Source: Welwitschia mirabilis (lineage: Eukaryota > Gnetophyta > Gnetopsida > Welwitschiales). From it: a stretch of DNA of 64,000 nucleotides. This document shows, piece after piece, positions 47,492-59,785 of the stretch. The position numbers were made by a program, and so were the translations under genes. The stretch lies in contig JBOZIK010000001.1 in NCBI GenBank assembly GCA_051453625.1, positions 154,635,990-154,699,989 of the forward strand, read 5' to 3'. The notes beneath the pieces are model-generated. The model made no database searches. It was not told where the DNA came from and saw only the letters and a program-made list of their open reading frames with translations. Within the stretch, counting starts at the first letter, position 1; the number at the start of each line of letters is the position of its first letter.

Positions 47492-48696
47492 GACTTGCAC
47501 ATGTTCCTAAGGAGTTTCAACCAAATAATGATAAGATATAATGGCATATTTGAGTTTAAATGAATGGTAGGTATGTGAGATGCATTTTAAGAGTTTTAAT
47601 ATAGAATGCATTTTAAAAGAATTGTAAAGGTCTTTTTAACATTTAATTTTACTATATCTTAATAGAAATTAAGACAAATAAATAAAATATGCAAGAGGAG
47701 ATAAGTTTTATATCATATCAATGGATGAAAACCTATGGAACAATAAGAAGATGATATAATATAAAGTGTTAAATAAATAAGAACAAATGTTTTTTCAATG
47801 TATTTTTTCTAATGTTACAAATACTGATTATTATAGAGAGTTGAGATAGGTTATCTATCAATAATAATAGATCATGTAAATGTATGGAAAAAGCATACAT
47901 TAGGCCAAATGAATCAATAGCTACACCAGAAGCTATTAAAATTATTATAAGTATTAATTACTTAGTTTATAATACTCTAAACATATATTATTTAAACAAC
48001 TTCGATATCATTTAATACAGGAGAAAGTAAATAAATTGATTGAAGAGGATTCAAGTAGAATATCAACTACTACATATGATTGAATTGCATGTGTACTAGA
48101 TCTTAAGTATCCTGGTAGTGTTCATGCTATCGATGACTCTTTAAAAATTAAAAGTTTCTTTCCAAAGAAAACATCTTTTGTGAGATCATCTCAAGTTGTT
48201 TATAATTTAAATGAACTTAAAAAGAAAAATGAGGAACTTAAAAGAAATTAGCAAGTAATGGAAGAAAAAATTTCAAAAATTATGAATGTGTCACAACAAG
48301 CGAGCCCTATGGTAAGAATGAAACTTCATTTTCTATAATGTTAATATACTTTTTATCATGAGTTAACATGATTTTTAAATTACAAAATGGAATTATGTTG
48401 GATACACTCTAATATGGTAATGTAAATTCTTCTATAATATAAGATAATATCTCAATGAAGGTAATCGATAAATACATATTATACTCTAGTACTTTAGTAA
48501 ATTAAAAATAAATAAATTAATTTATAACTTTCATCTTTTTTTAGTTAAATGAATGTAAACCACTAGAAGTAAACTTGGAAATGAGAACTTAAATATGAAT
48601 TCAGTTTTAAATAGATCAAATGGTTCAAGCCAAACCAATAATCGAAAGGTTTGAACATATCTTGTCTTATTTAACTGCCTTATTTAACTAATGGTT
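47492..48696 (+). pseudogene. CACTA second gene (Transposase_24-like), 3' exons
   Basis: Continues 27294-27440 in frame after the Athila insertion: AHVPKEFQPNNDKI and WHI. After a probable intron, about 47880-47960 reads EKAYIRPNESIATPEAIKII (the family's 'THTRPDGS…AxEII'). Exon 48021-48311 (acceptor ATACAG) reads EKVNKLIEEDSSRISTTTYD, VLDLKYPGSVHAIDDSLKIK, LNELKKKNEELKRN and VMEEKISKIMNVSQQASPM, the C-terminal V-L-G-x-x-x-PGRVRG-like block plus coiled coil. Intron 48312-48544 (GTAAGA…TTTTTTTAG), then a last exon with LNECKPLEVNLEMRT before the second Athila LTR interrupts it at 48697. Confidence 0.72.
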
Positions 48697-49797
48697 TGTT
48701 ATGGTGTGTATTTATGCAAATGATTAATCTCAAGAAGATCCTATTATTCATAAATAAAATAGATATCTTACACAATACAATACACTAACATAGATAGGAA
48801 TTTACTTGAATGTTATAATCCATTGAAGGCCTAGGCTAGAGAAAGAGAATTGATTTCAATAAGAAACATTATGTATTCTATAAACAAAAATAAATTACAA
48901 TGCAAGAAAAATCATAATGCAACACACTTATGCAAAGTTAATCTAGGAAAGAAAAATAATAATTCACCTAAATTAGCAATGCTCAACTTTGATAAAGGTT
49001 GCCTTTGTAATCTATATCACTCAAGAAACTATTGTTAAATTAGAAGCAACATAAACTATGAGAAATAAGAACAAATAAAAATAGAAATTAAAAAAGAGTT
49101 TTTGTATTAATCGAACCACATATATCTTATAAAGCAGCCACACCTTAATGGAGTAAGCATAGTCTAACACTAAGAGTGACTTCTCTTTGTAACTACTAAG
49201 GATGGATCTCTGGCCCTTCGATCTCCTATCACAAGAATTTTAGTGTAAGTGAAGGCCTGATGGAGTCGAGGCTAGAGTCAATACTTATTAACAATAAACA
49301 CACAAATAACAAAACAGACAAACAAGCATAAGAACAATCCAAATGGTCATACAAAAGATAGATAAATAAATGGTAAGAATTAGGTGAATGTTTAATGGAA
49401 TATTACAATAGATGTTATCCTGATAATCATCTAGATGATATAGGGGATGATGCCACCTCATAAACAATCCATATCATCTACTAGATTAATTACACTTAGC
49501 ATCCTTGTTAGATTTAATGTTCTATTATTTGTACTATCATTCGGACAATAAAGTGGATGATAGGGATTTACAAGTGTTTATTCAATGCATCAGCCTCAAT
49601 ATTTGTAGGAGATCTATATAAAAAATAAGAAGTATTGGAAACTAATCCAAATGTTATAAAATATCATGGAGATTATGTGTTTTTGTATCTTTTATCTTAA
49701 CTCTCCACTATCCTGGAAATCTAGCATAAACCTATCTAATATCCTATAAAACTACTCAAAATACCCTACTAAATATATGTAAGTTGGTAGTGCAACA
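48697..49797 (-). repeat. Athila 3' LTR of the second element
   Basis: In plus orientation starts TGTTATGGTGTGTATTTATG and ends GTAGTGCAACA, 1101 bases, nearly the same length as the 3' LTR at 27441. Contains TCATCTAGATGA at 49427 and a hairpin CTATCATTCGG…GTGGATGATAG at 49535-49562. Confidence 0.82.
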
Positions 49798-50335
49798 TAG
49801 TCTGCTACTTAGTCTTGTTAGTTCTTGACAAAACCAGGTAGTAAATCATGATTGTGAACCAACTTATTTAACAATAAAAACAACTAAGATACTAAGTTTT
49901 CAATACTTTCAGGGATACAAATTAAATCATGAAAAATTAGAAATCTAAACATTTTACCTAATCTGAAGACTAGCCATATCATCATTTGTGTTATCGTCTG
50001 GACAATAGGAGGATGATAAGCTTAAAAATGCTCTTTGAAAAATAGCAACCTGTGAAAGAATTTTTTCAGATAAATAATTAGTTTATAATGAAAGTCCTCC
50101 TATTGAATTATATAGTAATGAATAAAAGATCACCTAAAAGAAATCAATCCTCATCATAACATGTGAAAAATAAATATAATCATAAAAATCAGATAGAAAG
50201 ATACACCATGCTAAACTTAAAAATGATGTGTATATAAATAATGATTTGCAATACAAAAATACATAGAGGGAGAGGTACAAAATATGACAAAATCACTCCC
50301 CTCATCATCACGTGATGAATTCTGTCTAGACAGCT

Positions 50336-51600
50336 AGCTCAGGTGTAGGGGAAGAACAGGAAGGACGCTTAGGATCAACAGGGAAATGGAGATTTAAGGA
50401 TGTAGAAATGGAATGAACCATCTCATTACCCTAGACATGTGTGACCTTTAGAATGTTTATTAACATACTGTGCTAAATAGAGATAATGTGATGACACACA
50501 TCAACAATCTAGTACTTAGAGTTCTAGACTTTTCTCTTAATTATTAGGATTCTCAGCTCCAATATCTGTGTCCTCTGATTAAGAGCCTAGATCCTTTGGT
50601 CTAGTGTTTGGATACATTAGTCCATGAAACCTCTGATGGTCTAACTAGTCTCTGTTAAAAGGATCTATATCTGCTCAAGAGTAGCACCAACCACAATTCT
50701 CTATACCTAAGATCGCTCTCCCTCTCCTAGTACCTGTATGCTCATGTCCTATAAATAGCAAGCTAAAATCTAAAAATGAGATAAATGCTACTCATTCATA
50801 GACTCTAGTATCCTGAATAATCTAAAAAGAGCTGATAGGAGGCATGGGTAACCTAGAGTATGTAGTTGTTATGCCTAAACTATGGACCTGAGTCTTCTCC
50901 AAATAAATGTTAGTAGGTCCATTTGCTCTCTATATCTAAAAGCTATCAGAATTTGAAGATGTACAATCATGACCTAACTATCATAAAATGATGGGCTAAT
51001 GTTATGGATCAACCCTCTTTAAAGCACTCTATATGTAGGGATTAGATATGTGATAAGAAATCCCTACCTATCGGTCGTCAAATCTACTGGAATATCTAAT
51101 GCGGTACCATATGCACGATGCTCCTTGGTTCCTTCAGCTAAATGAATATGAAGACATCTAAGCCCACTAAGATATATGACTAATATAATGTAGGATGGGA
51201 GGATAGCAATCTCATGGTCATAAATGTAAGCTACAATCATATCCACTAACTAACCAGGAGAATCTGGTCAATTCTCTATATGCATGGTGTCATAGAACTC
51301 CCTCGTCTCTAAGACATAGTATGATCTATGCATGTCTATAACCTAAAGGAACTAGAGATAAATGAGCCTCTAATGAACCTTATGCTTTATCCATCTCATG
51401 AAATCTTGAAACTATCTCTCAACATAGATACTGGCTGTTTATATCATCAAATGATTATCCATGTCAAGGTGGAGGATGTGTTGGCTCTGCACACTCGACT
51501 CTAGTGACATAAAAGGCATACATCCTACTCTACATCTTTATCCTCAGCCTTAGACTATTTAGATCTACATGTATAAGGCCTATTCAATCAAAAATACATT
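50336..51600 (-). pseudogene. Extra ORF downstream of integrase, second element
   Basis: Diverged version of the ORF at 31977-33300. The best open part (51064-51246) reads MDMIVAYIYDHEIAILPSYI, then LRCLHIHLAEGTKEHRAYGT and ALDIPVDLTTDR, aligning with DMIVAFI-x-DHEIVI and LESMHIHLTSGTKE. The conservation of this reading frame across elements more than other frames supports it as a real former gene. It closes with TAG at 50336. Confidence 0.55.
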
Positions 51601-53860
51601 AAAAAAATCATGCAGGAATGGGTAGATACATCAAAAACATCATATGGATGTGTAATAACGATCCCTAAAATTAATTAAAAAATAAGAAAAATGGTGAAAA
51701 TATGTCCCTTTCCCCCCTAAAAATGTCAATATATCTCAAATTGCCTATATGTGAAAAAAAAAAGTGTAAAACACACGGAAAGTTAAAAAGTAGTTTTTAA
51801 AGTGGACCCTACATATGGTAAAAATTCAAAGTGCTCAAATGAAAAATCTAACTTAGTAGAATCATAGAACACATCAAAATAATTAATTTTGCCTAAATGA
51901 CCACTATATTACAACTTATAGTTTATGAGAAAATGATTGTAAAAGATGGAAAGTTAAAATTTTTTCATAAAATGTACAACTGATTCTAACTTGTAAAATG
52001 CGTGGTGAAATTCAAATTCGTAATTTCCAAATTGAAGAGTATGAAAAACTAATAACTGTGCATGAAAGCTATGTGTTAAAAGGCTAAAATACTAGGGAAA
52101 AACTTGAAAAATAAGAGGGAGAGAAAAACATTCCTCATTTTGACAAACTTGATTAAAAAACTCTAAAATTTGAACTTGAAATTGAGGAAGACAAGATCCA
52201 AGATCTAACACAATCTAGAGAAGTCATTGTTTCTAAAAGGAATGGGTAGAAATGATGAGAAAATTTAGAAAAATAAGAAAAAAGAATTTGGATCATGGTT
52301 TTATCACACTATCATCTAGTTACATCATCTGGATGATAATCTTAAGATGACTCTTAGGAAAATCAAACTGTCATCCTCCTGGTGTTGTCTAGATGACAAG
52401 GTTAATGACGAGACATCAAAATTTTTTTGGAAAAAAAAAGATGTTAATTAAGAAAATTAGGCTCAAATATAATCATCAAAGTATCAAATTTTATCATAAA
52501 AATTAGGAAAAATAGGAAATAAGAAAGAAAACTGAGAAAAGTAGGATGAAGTATAAAAATCAAAACAAAAGAAAAACTATGGCTAAAGAAAACAAACTAC
52601 CTAGGCTAAAACTTAAGAATGAAAACTGAATGAATGTACCAAACTAAAAAGGAAAATAAGATAAAGCAGAGAACTCCAAAAGGTACAAGAAATCTTATAA
52701 AAATTACGAAATGAAAAGATGTTCTAATGAATTCAAATGCTAACTGAAAATGAATGAATATGAATAAATAGCAAGAAAACTACAAATAATAAGGTCCTAT
52801 GTAAAGACAAAAAAATGTGAAATGAATTTAAAATAATAAACTTAAAAGTCAAAGAAAGTAGAATAAAAACAAACATGAGAAGCAAGAAGAAGATTGCTTA
52901 CCTATCCTAAATTCTAACCTATTAAAATCCTAAGAAAGACATCATAAAGTCACTTGATTAAAAATGTATTACAAAATATATAAACTTCATAAAGTCTCAC
53001 TTAAAAAGGTAGTGATCATGGCAATACCAAAAACTCAAGTGCTTAGAATAATGAATGACAAGATCAAAAGCTACTCAAAAATTAACTCACCTACTCACAC
53101 TCCATAAATACACCCACATTCTCAAAAGTGGAATAACCATGTGGGAATAGTAAAAGACTAGAAAATAAGTAATACCTCTAATGACACTAGGATCACCACT
53201 TATTCCATAGCTTCAAATTTTATTACAACTATTTCCATGATGAGGGGAGTGCAACTATAATCAGAGAAGTAAGGACCCAAGAAGCATGGTTAACTAACCT
53301 CCTAATGGAGTTTCTATAGCTATTAGCATTGCCGAAGATTCCTCTCAAAAAAATTTACCCTAGTGTGGTAGAACATCATAGTGACCATGTATTTTTCTTT
53401 AAGTATAAAATACAATAGAATATGGTTATTATTTCTTTATCTTTTCTTCTTTTTTTTCTTTTTCCCCCTTTTTCTTTGAAAGATTCTCACATGATTAAAC
53501 AGTCAAAAATACGAAGGTAAATAAGTAAGATAAAAGATAGAAAATAACACTCTCAAATAATCAAAAACCTTACACCATTAGAAAAAAAGTACAAGAACTA
53601 AGGCATCTTCCTTTAAAGTAAATCTCCTAGATATGGGAATGTCTCAAGATTGGATGAATCCAATCTTATCACTGTAAAATGCCTAAGTATAAATATTAGT
53701 CATAAAGACTTTATAAAATAACACATAAGTTAAATTTAAAAGATGATCAAATGATATCATAACATTCACCAAAGGAATAAACTAAAAAAGAACTTAAACA
53801 ATGATAGGAAGGAAGTTCTTCTCATCTAAGGGAACCTTCAAAGCAAGTGCTTCTATCATG
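51601..53860. other. Non-coding stretch of the second Athila element
   Basis: Aligns with 33800-36980. No coding similarity. Palindromic motifs at 52325 (TCATCTGGATGA) and 52385 (TTGTCTAGATGA). T/C-rich runs at 53430-53480. Confidence 0.5.
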
Positions 53861-55190
53861 TTTATGGTTGTATCAAAGGATTCTTCATGTAATTTCAACT
53901 GTTGTCCATTAACTTTTTAAATATCCTTAGTTTCTAAATATAAAATATTAAAAGAAACATTAAAATGCACTCTCTCTATAAGATAAGAACCTAACCTTTT
54001 AGAGGTCAACTTGTTATTCAAAATATGTACCCTAATGTTGGATAAAAAAATAAGTTGACCTAGTTTAAATTTTTGATAAAGTATCTTTTTATTATGTTTG
54101 AACTTAGCTTAGATTTTATGGTTTAATTGATGATGTATAGCATGATTTAATTTTTCATCAAGATGATCTAGTTGCACTAATATATGTTTAAGATTTTCAT
54201 AAAGATCTACAAGATTAAGTTAATGGGAAGCATGATAAGAGTTATATCAGTATGGTAAGTAGTATGATAGGCCCAAAGAGAAGTATGCTAAGCAGTATGG
54301 TAGGCCCAAAGAACATAGTTAATCTTAGAAGCCCAAGATTTCTTATTAATAGAATTAAGTTTTTGTAACATTTTTTTAATTTCTCTACTGCCATTTTCAA
54401 CCTGTCTATTAGTCTAAGGATGATAAGTATAAGATACTCTATGTTCTATTCTAATGAATAAAATAAGTTTCCTAAAAATATAATTAATAAAATGAGTTCC
54501 TTAATCACTAATGATAATCCTAAGAAAATTAAATCTATAAAAAATATAATTTCTAAGCAAATGAGAAACAGTTTAGGCATCATTTAAAGAAGTAGGAATA
54601 GCTTCAACCCATTTAGTCACATAATCTATAGCCACTAAAATGTAATGTTTATCATGACAACATGGGTGAATAGGGCCTATAAAATTAATACCTAGCAAAC
54701 AAAAGGTTCACACTCAAGAATAGGTCTAAGGGGCATCTCTTGAGCACAAATAAGGCTTCCACAACATTGATAAGAATCACATCTTTTAGCAAAATCAAAA
54801 GAATCCCAAAAAAGAGTAAGCCAATAAAAACCAAAATTAAGAATTTTCATAACTATTTTTTATCCACTAAAATGTCCTTCACAAAGATCGTCGTAATAAA
54901 AATAAAGGATTTCATATTTTTCCCAATCAAGCACATATTTTCTCATAATTTGGTTTTTTCATCTATGATACAAATGTGGCTCTATCCACCCATAGTCACC
55001 TATTCTATAAAGAAAATATTTACATTGATTTTAAGTCTATGTTATGGCTTTTTTATGATAATATGGTAATTAAAAATATTTGAATATCAAGGAGGAGAAT
55101 GAGTAGAAAATATAGCAAAAAGTAGCTCATCTAGAAAAGAATCATCAATAATAGAATAATTAGGATGAGAAGAAAAATAAGACAAATGAT
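53861..55190 (-). pseudogene. Integrase of the second Athila element
   Basis: Aligns block by block with 36985-38385: the C-terminal region at about 53900-54200, the core at 54350-54720 (counterparts of VDYMTKWVEAIPT near 54620 and the ISDQGTHF block near 54500), and the zinc-binding region at 54770-54960. A short direct duplication at about 54246-54310 (GGTAAGTAGTATGATAGGCCC twice with changes) is peculiar to this copy. The plus-strand frames at 54740-55069 and 55165-55347 are shadows. Confidence 0.72.
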
Positions 55191-55985
55191 AACCAATACA
55201 ATTATTCTTCCTTACTTTATCGATGATGGTCAAATTAAACTCTTACATAAGGAGGATCCATCTAGGCAATCTAGCATTAGAATCTTTCTTAGTCATGATG
55301 TGATAAATAGCAACATAGTCAGTATAAACATTTGTATGAAAGCTTAAAATATAATGTCTAAGTATATCAAGGTAAAAGATAATGGCTAATATTTCCTTCT
55401 CTATAGTAGTATAATTCATTTAAATTCTAGACAAATATTTGCTATGGTAAGATATATCTTTAAAGTCATTTTCATATTTTTAACAAATTATCCCACCTAG
55501 TGTAAAATTACTTGCATTACACATCAATTCAAAATCCTTTTCCCAATTAGATCCCATTATAATAGGACGATAAAAAGGTTTATATTTAAGCCTATCAAAA
55601 GCAAGTTGACAAGATTCATTCCATTCAGATTTAGCTTTTTCTTTAGTAATGAGTAAAAGGGCTTACAAATATTTTCATAATCATGAATAAATTGATGATA
55701 AAAATCACAGTGACCAAGAAAAGATCTAACATATTTTATGTTTGTAGGTAGATTTAGGTTTTGAATAATACCAACTTTTTTAGATTCTATTCTAATCCCC
55801 TCTTTTAAAATATAATAACTTAAAACAATTCCATTTTTTATTAAAAATAAACTCTTTTGCCAACTCAAATGTAGGCTAATAAAAATGCAACGATCAAGGA
55901 CTTTATCTAATCATTTTAAAATTTATTCAAAATTTTTAGTATAAATAGATAATCATTCATAAAAATTTCAATCGAATCCTTTAAT
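55191..55985 (-). pseudogene. RNase H and reverse transcriptase connection of the second element
   Basis: RNase H occupies about 55540-55230. The reverse transcriptase part (55557-55868) reads LFLIKNGIVLSYYILKEGIR, IESKKVGIIQNLNLPTNI, VRSFLGHCDFYHQFIHDYEN and KPFYSLLKKK, keeping RSFLGH better than the first element. Ends at the 100-N gap. Confidence 0.8.
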
Positions 55986-56085
55986 NNNNNNNNNNNNNNN
56001 NNNNNNNNNNNNNNNNNNNNNNNNNNNNNNNNNNNNNNNNNNNNNNNNNNNNNNNNNNNNNNNNNNNNNNNNNNNNNNNNNNNNN

Positions 56086-57780
56086 ATATCTTTTTATTTT
56101 CTTGTATTAAATCAAGTTGGGATGTGGAGCAAGATCCACTTAACTTGATTTTTCTCATTTGGATCATCTTGCACTTGTAAATTGGATAGATTAAGTTAAG
56201 TTTGGGATTTTGAAAAAATATCCACTTAATTTAATTATATGAAAATTAAGTCCATTATTTAGGTTTTTGGTCCTCCCCTCCTTCTAAGTTAATGCAACTC
56301 TAAAATTTTGTTTAAGCTTTAATTATAAATTACTCACTCTTTGACCATATTATTTTTGATCACAATAGGAGTTAATTAGTGACAGGCATAGGAACGCTTA
56401 TGTAGACATTGATCCATGTCAGGCTATAATATCCTTTAAGAAAATTGCATAGTTTTTAAATATCATAACTATATAGTTTGGATCATATAGAGAGTCATGT
56501 CTACTTTAATCAAAAACATCTTAGGCATTCCAAGTTCTAGTTTCCCACAGATGCCTTGATAAGCAAAGGTATATTAGGTGAAGACCATAGGCACAATGGT
56601 AGGGTCTCCATAGATTTCATCACCAAGTTAACAAGGAGAAATAAGTATACTAAAATTAAATTATACTGAGTCTAAGATATAATAAGTTACCAACATATCC
56701 TATACTCTCCCTTAGAAAGGGTATATAGGTGATACAACTAAAACTAGTTAATGACTTAGATTCCCCACTGAGGTGATTTAGACTTTATTCCTTTACTTCT
56801 TTTTGGAGACAAGGGTCACACCATTGGATAGAATATAATTACTACCTAGATTGGGAGTAAGACATAATATTGACAGATCTTTCAGTTAATCATCTAATGT
56901 TCTAATCCCCTTGTGTTAAAATTTACTGCATTTACATAATAGGTTTTTAAGAAAATTACTTTATTTTTCCTTTATGTGTGCATTTGTTAAAGGGTTAGCT
57001 TGGTTAATCTATCATACTTTTATGGATTGAATAGGTCATTTGACTTGTGGATGTAAGAAAGATCCCTTTTAGATTAATTATAACTATTTAGGATGACTCC
57101 ATTTTTGGCTTCTTTTTTTTTGTGTTATTATGATTTGGATAGATTGCTTGAGGTTATGAATGTAAGGAATATTCATTTTTAAGTTAAGTATACCATTTCA
57201 AGTTTTCCCCTTATTACTGTTACATCTCAAATTAATTAATTTCTTGTATATGAAGGATAGATCCATTATTTAGTTGTTGATGTAAGTAAGTTTCCCCTAA
57301 AAATTAACTATATCTCATAACTTATCATTTATTTTCCATTTGTATTAGCTATGACAATATTAAAGGATAAGTTTTAAATGCCTTTAGACTCTCTTAGAGT
57401 AATGTTGATAACTAGCATCATAATCAACATATGAGTTACTCTTTAGAATGATTATAGTTGGAAACATTGACATGAAAATTTCATTTTCACTATGTGCATA
57501 TATGGTTTTGACATTGATTTATTTGAGAAAGTACATGTTCATCTCTAGTATTTAAAGGAAGAAATATTCTTGGAAGTCTATTAACAATAAGTAAACATAA
57601 ATTATGAGAAAATTTATGGCTTCATAGCATAAAAAGCTAGTAGATTATAATAAGACTAGCTATTACCAAATTCATCACATTGTAGGATACATTCCACTTA
57701 AAGCATGACTTGAGTTACTAATCTCATTATAAGCATGAACATATGACATTAAGAGAAAAGAAAATGTATGATAACTAATT
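56086..57780. other. Non-coding, with a degenerate repeat
   Basis: No coding similarity on either strand. It may include the 5' LTR and leader of the copia remnant that follows, but I found no primer-binding site before 57787. Contains the roughly 113-bp repeat listed separately. Confidence 0.4.
57020..57318 (+). repeat. Degenerate tandem repeat, about 113 bp, three units
   Basis: The phrase GATGTAAG(A/T)AAG followed by TTTCCCCTTTTAAATTAA(C/T)TAT recurs at about 57050, 57162 and 57278, each preceded by a GGATAGAT-like word some 35 bases earlier. Strongly diverged. Confidence 0.5.
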
Positions 57781-57786
57781 ACATAA

Positions 57787-58406
57787 ATGACTAATATTAA
57801 GGTAAAGATTGCTAAAATTGATCCACAAATCCAAGTTTGTATCAACTGGGTTAGATGTTATTATGAGAATCCATCTTTACATAGCTATATTATTTCATTA
57901 CCTGATAGTAGAATATTACCATATATGATCTTTAATACACTTAGTAAGAATGTTATGGATGATAATTCATAGTTTAACTTTGTCAGTACCTCATACTCTG
58001 GAGATAAATTCAAAGTGTCACACCCTCATAGTGAATCTTATTCCAATAAACATTGTTTACATAAATAATATTCTAATGTTAAATATCATAATAAAAATAG
58101 AATTCCAAAAAAAAACAACAATATGCTTCATGTCATCAATGTCATCAGTCTCAGCTAAAGAATAAACAACATTAGAATAATGCTACTCTAAAAAAGAATG
58201 CATATCAATGTTTACATTATGGAAGAACAAAGTCATACCACTGCTCATTGATGAATATCTTGGAATAAAATTAAAGCTACTCTTAATGGAAATGTAGTTA
58301 CTAATAATACTACTTCTATACATAATGCTAAATATTTTGAATTTAATGCCATATTACAAAGTCATGATTTTATGTATATGAATGAAAACATATCTGATGA
58401 TGAATC
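57787..58406 (+). pseudogene. Ty1/copia gag C-terminal part with zinc knuckle
   Basis: An open stretch (57787-57972) reads KIDPQIQVCINWVRCYYENP, with no clear match. The knuckle is at 58209-58254: C-L-H-Y-G-R-T, then after a one-base frame slip H-T-T-A-H and two TGA codons where Cys-Trp would be. Restoring C at Tyr and Cys-Trp at the stops gives the CX2CGRxNHxxxxCW pattern of plant copia gag. It directly precedes the protease. Confidence 0.6.
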
Positions 58407-59073
58407 TTAAATTCTCAATACTAGTGCAACTAGGTACATGACATACAAGTATGATTATTTCAATCATTTCATAGTATAGCCTAATTAAGTTTAGTTGGTA
58501 GAAGATTTCTAGTTCCAAAGGAAGATCATGATATAATCACCTTTCAGTTGTCTTTTCTCTCATACTGAATGCTATTTCATCTTTTGTATGTCTCTTCTTT
58601 AAGGCCACTTTTTCTCTGCTTTTTAACATTGGTTAAAAAGGATCATTCAATCTTTATGATAAATGATTTTATTGATATGTTTTATGCTTATCAAAACCTT
58701 TTCATAAAAGGAAACATATATAGAAAAATAATGTATCTTTAAGAATTTATTAATATGCATAAGATTATCTATCATATCTTACAAGATCGAATTTGCTTAT
58801 TTCTTATGTGGCATGCTCACTTAAGTTAGTTCAATTCTTATTCTTTGATTGCAATACATGAGAATAGACATTAGCCTCTACCCTCCATTGCACATGATTT
58901 TCCTTAATGTAAAGCATGTATAATGGGTAAATCAATATAATAACATTTTTCTCATAGCAAGTGGTGCACAAATCAAAAGTGTTTGATCATTTATAATGAT
59001 CTAAATGGTTCTATGTCAGTCCCTAAACTTTAAGAATATCACTACTTCATATCATTTATAGATTATTTTTTGT
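58407..59073 (+). pseudogene. Ty1/copia protease and start of integrase
   Basis: Protease active site at 58411-58440 reads I-L-N-T-S-A-T-R-Y-M, from I-L-D-T-G-A-T-R-H-M: Asp to Asn and Gly to Ser, both G-to-A, with YKYDYFNHF following. At 58908-58931 C-K-A-C-I-M-G-K is the second Cys pair of the integrase zinc region, followed by HFSHSKW, IYNDLNGSMSVPKL (first catalytic Asp kept) and YHYFISFIDYF. Ends at a 712-N gap that removes the integrase core between its catalytic residues. Confidence 0.8.
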
Positions 59074-59785
59074 NNNNNNNNNNNNNNNNNNNNNNNNNNN
59101 NNNNNNNNNNNNNNNNNNNNNNNNNNNNNNNNNNNNNNNNNNNNNNNNNNNNNNNNNNNNNNNNNNNNNNNNNNNNNNNNNNNNNNNNNNNNNNNNNNNN
59201 NNNNNNNNNNNNNNNNNNNNNNNNNNNNNNNNNNNNNNNNNNNNNNNNNNNNNNNNNNNNNNNNNNNNNNNNNNNNNNNNNNNNNNNNNNNNNNNNNNNN
59301 NNNNNNNNNNNNNNNNNNNNNNNNNNNNNNNNNNNNNNNNNNNNNNNNNNNNNNNNNNNNNNNNNNNNNNNNNNNNNNNNNNNNNNNNNNNNNNNNNNNN
59401 NNNNNNNNNNNNNNNNNNNNNNNNNNNNNNNNNNNNNNNNNNNNNNNNNNNNNNNNNNNNNNNNNNNNNNNNNNNNNNNNNNNNNNNNNNNNNNNNNNNN
59501 NNNNNNNNNNNNNNNNNNNNNNNNNNNNNNNNNNNNNNNNNNNNNNNNNNNNNNNNNNNNNNNNNNNNNNNNNNNNNNNNNNNNNNNNNNNNNNNNNNNN
59601 NNNNNNNNNNNNNNNNNNNNNNNNNNNNNNNNNNNNNNNNNNNNNNNNNNNNNNNNNNNNNNNNNNNNNNNNNNNNNNNNNNNNNNNNNNNNNNNNNNNN
59701 NNNNNNNNNNNNNNNNNNNNNNNNNNNNNNNNNNNNNNNNNNNNNNNNNNNNNNNNNNNNNNNNNNNNNNNNNNNNNNNNNNNNN

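Larger units (their letters stand above)
48697..55985 (-). mobile_element. Second Athila/Tat-like element, truncated by a gap
   Basis: Same family and orientation as the first, with its 3' LTR at 48697-49797, extra ORF, long non-coding stretch, integrase, RNase H and the beginning of the reverse transcriptase up to a 100-N gap at 55986. The sequence beyond that gap (56086 onward) is unrelated, so protease, gag and the 5' LTR are missing here. The left flank TGGTT (48692-48696) would be its target duplication. More diverged from the copies in 27-46 kb than these are among themselves. Confidence 0.75.

Noticed and set aside
28175-52396. CRISPR-like array from the recurring TCATC(C/T)(G/A)GATGA motif
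   Set aside because: The spacing is irregular, the copies are tied to homologous LTR and leader positions, and this is plant transposon sequence.
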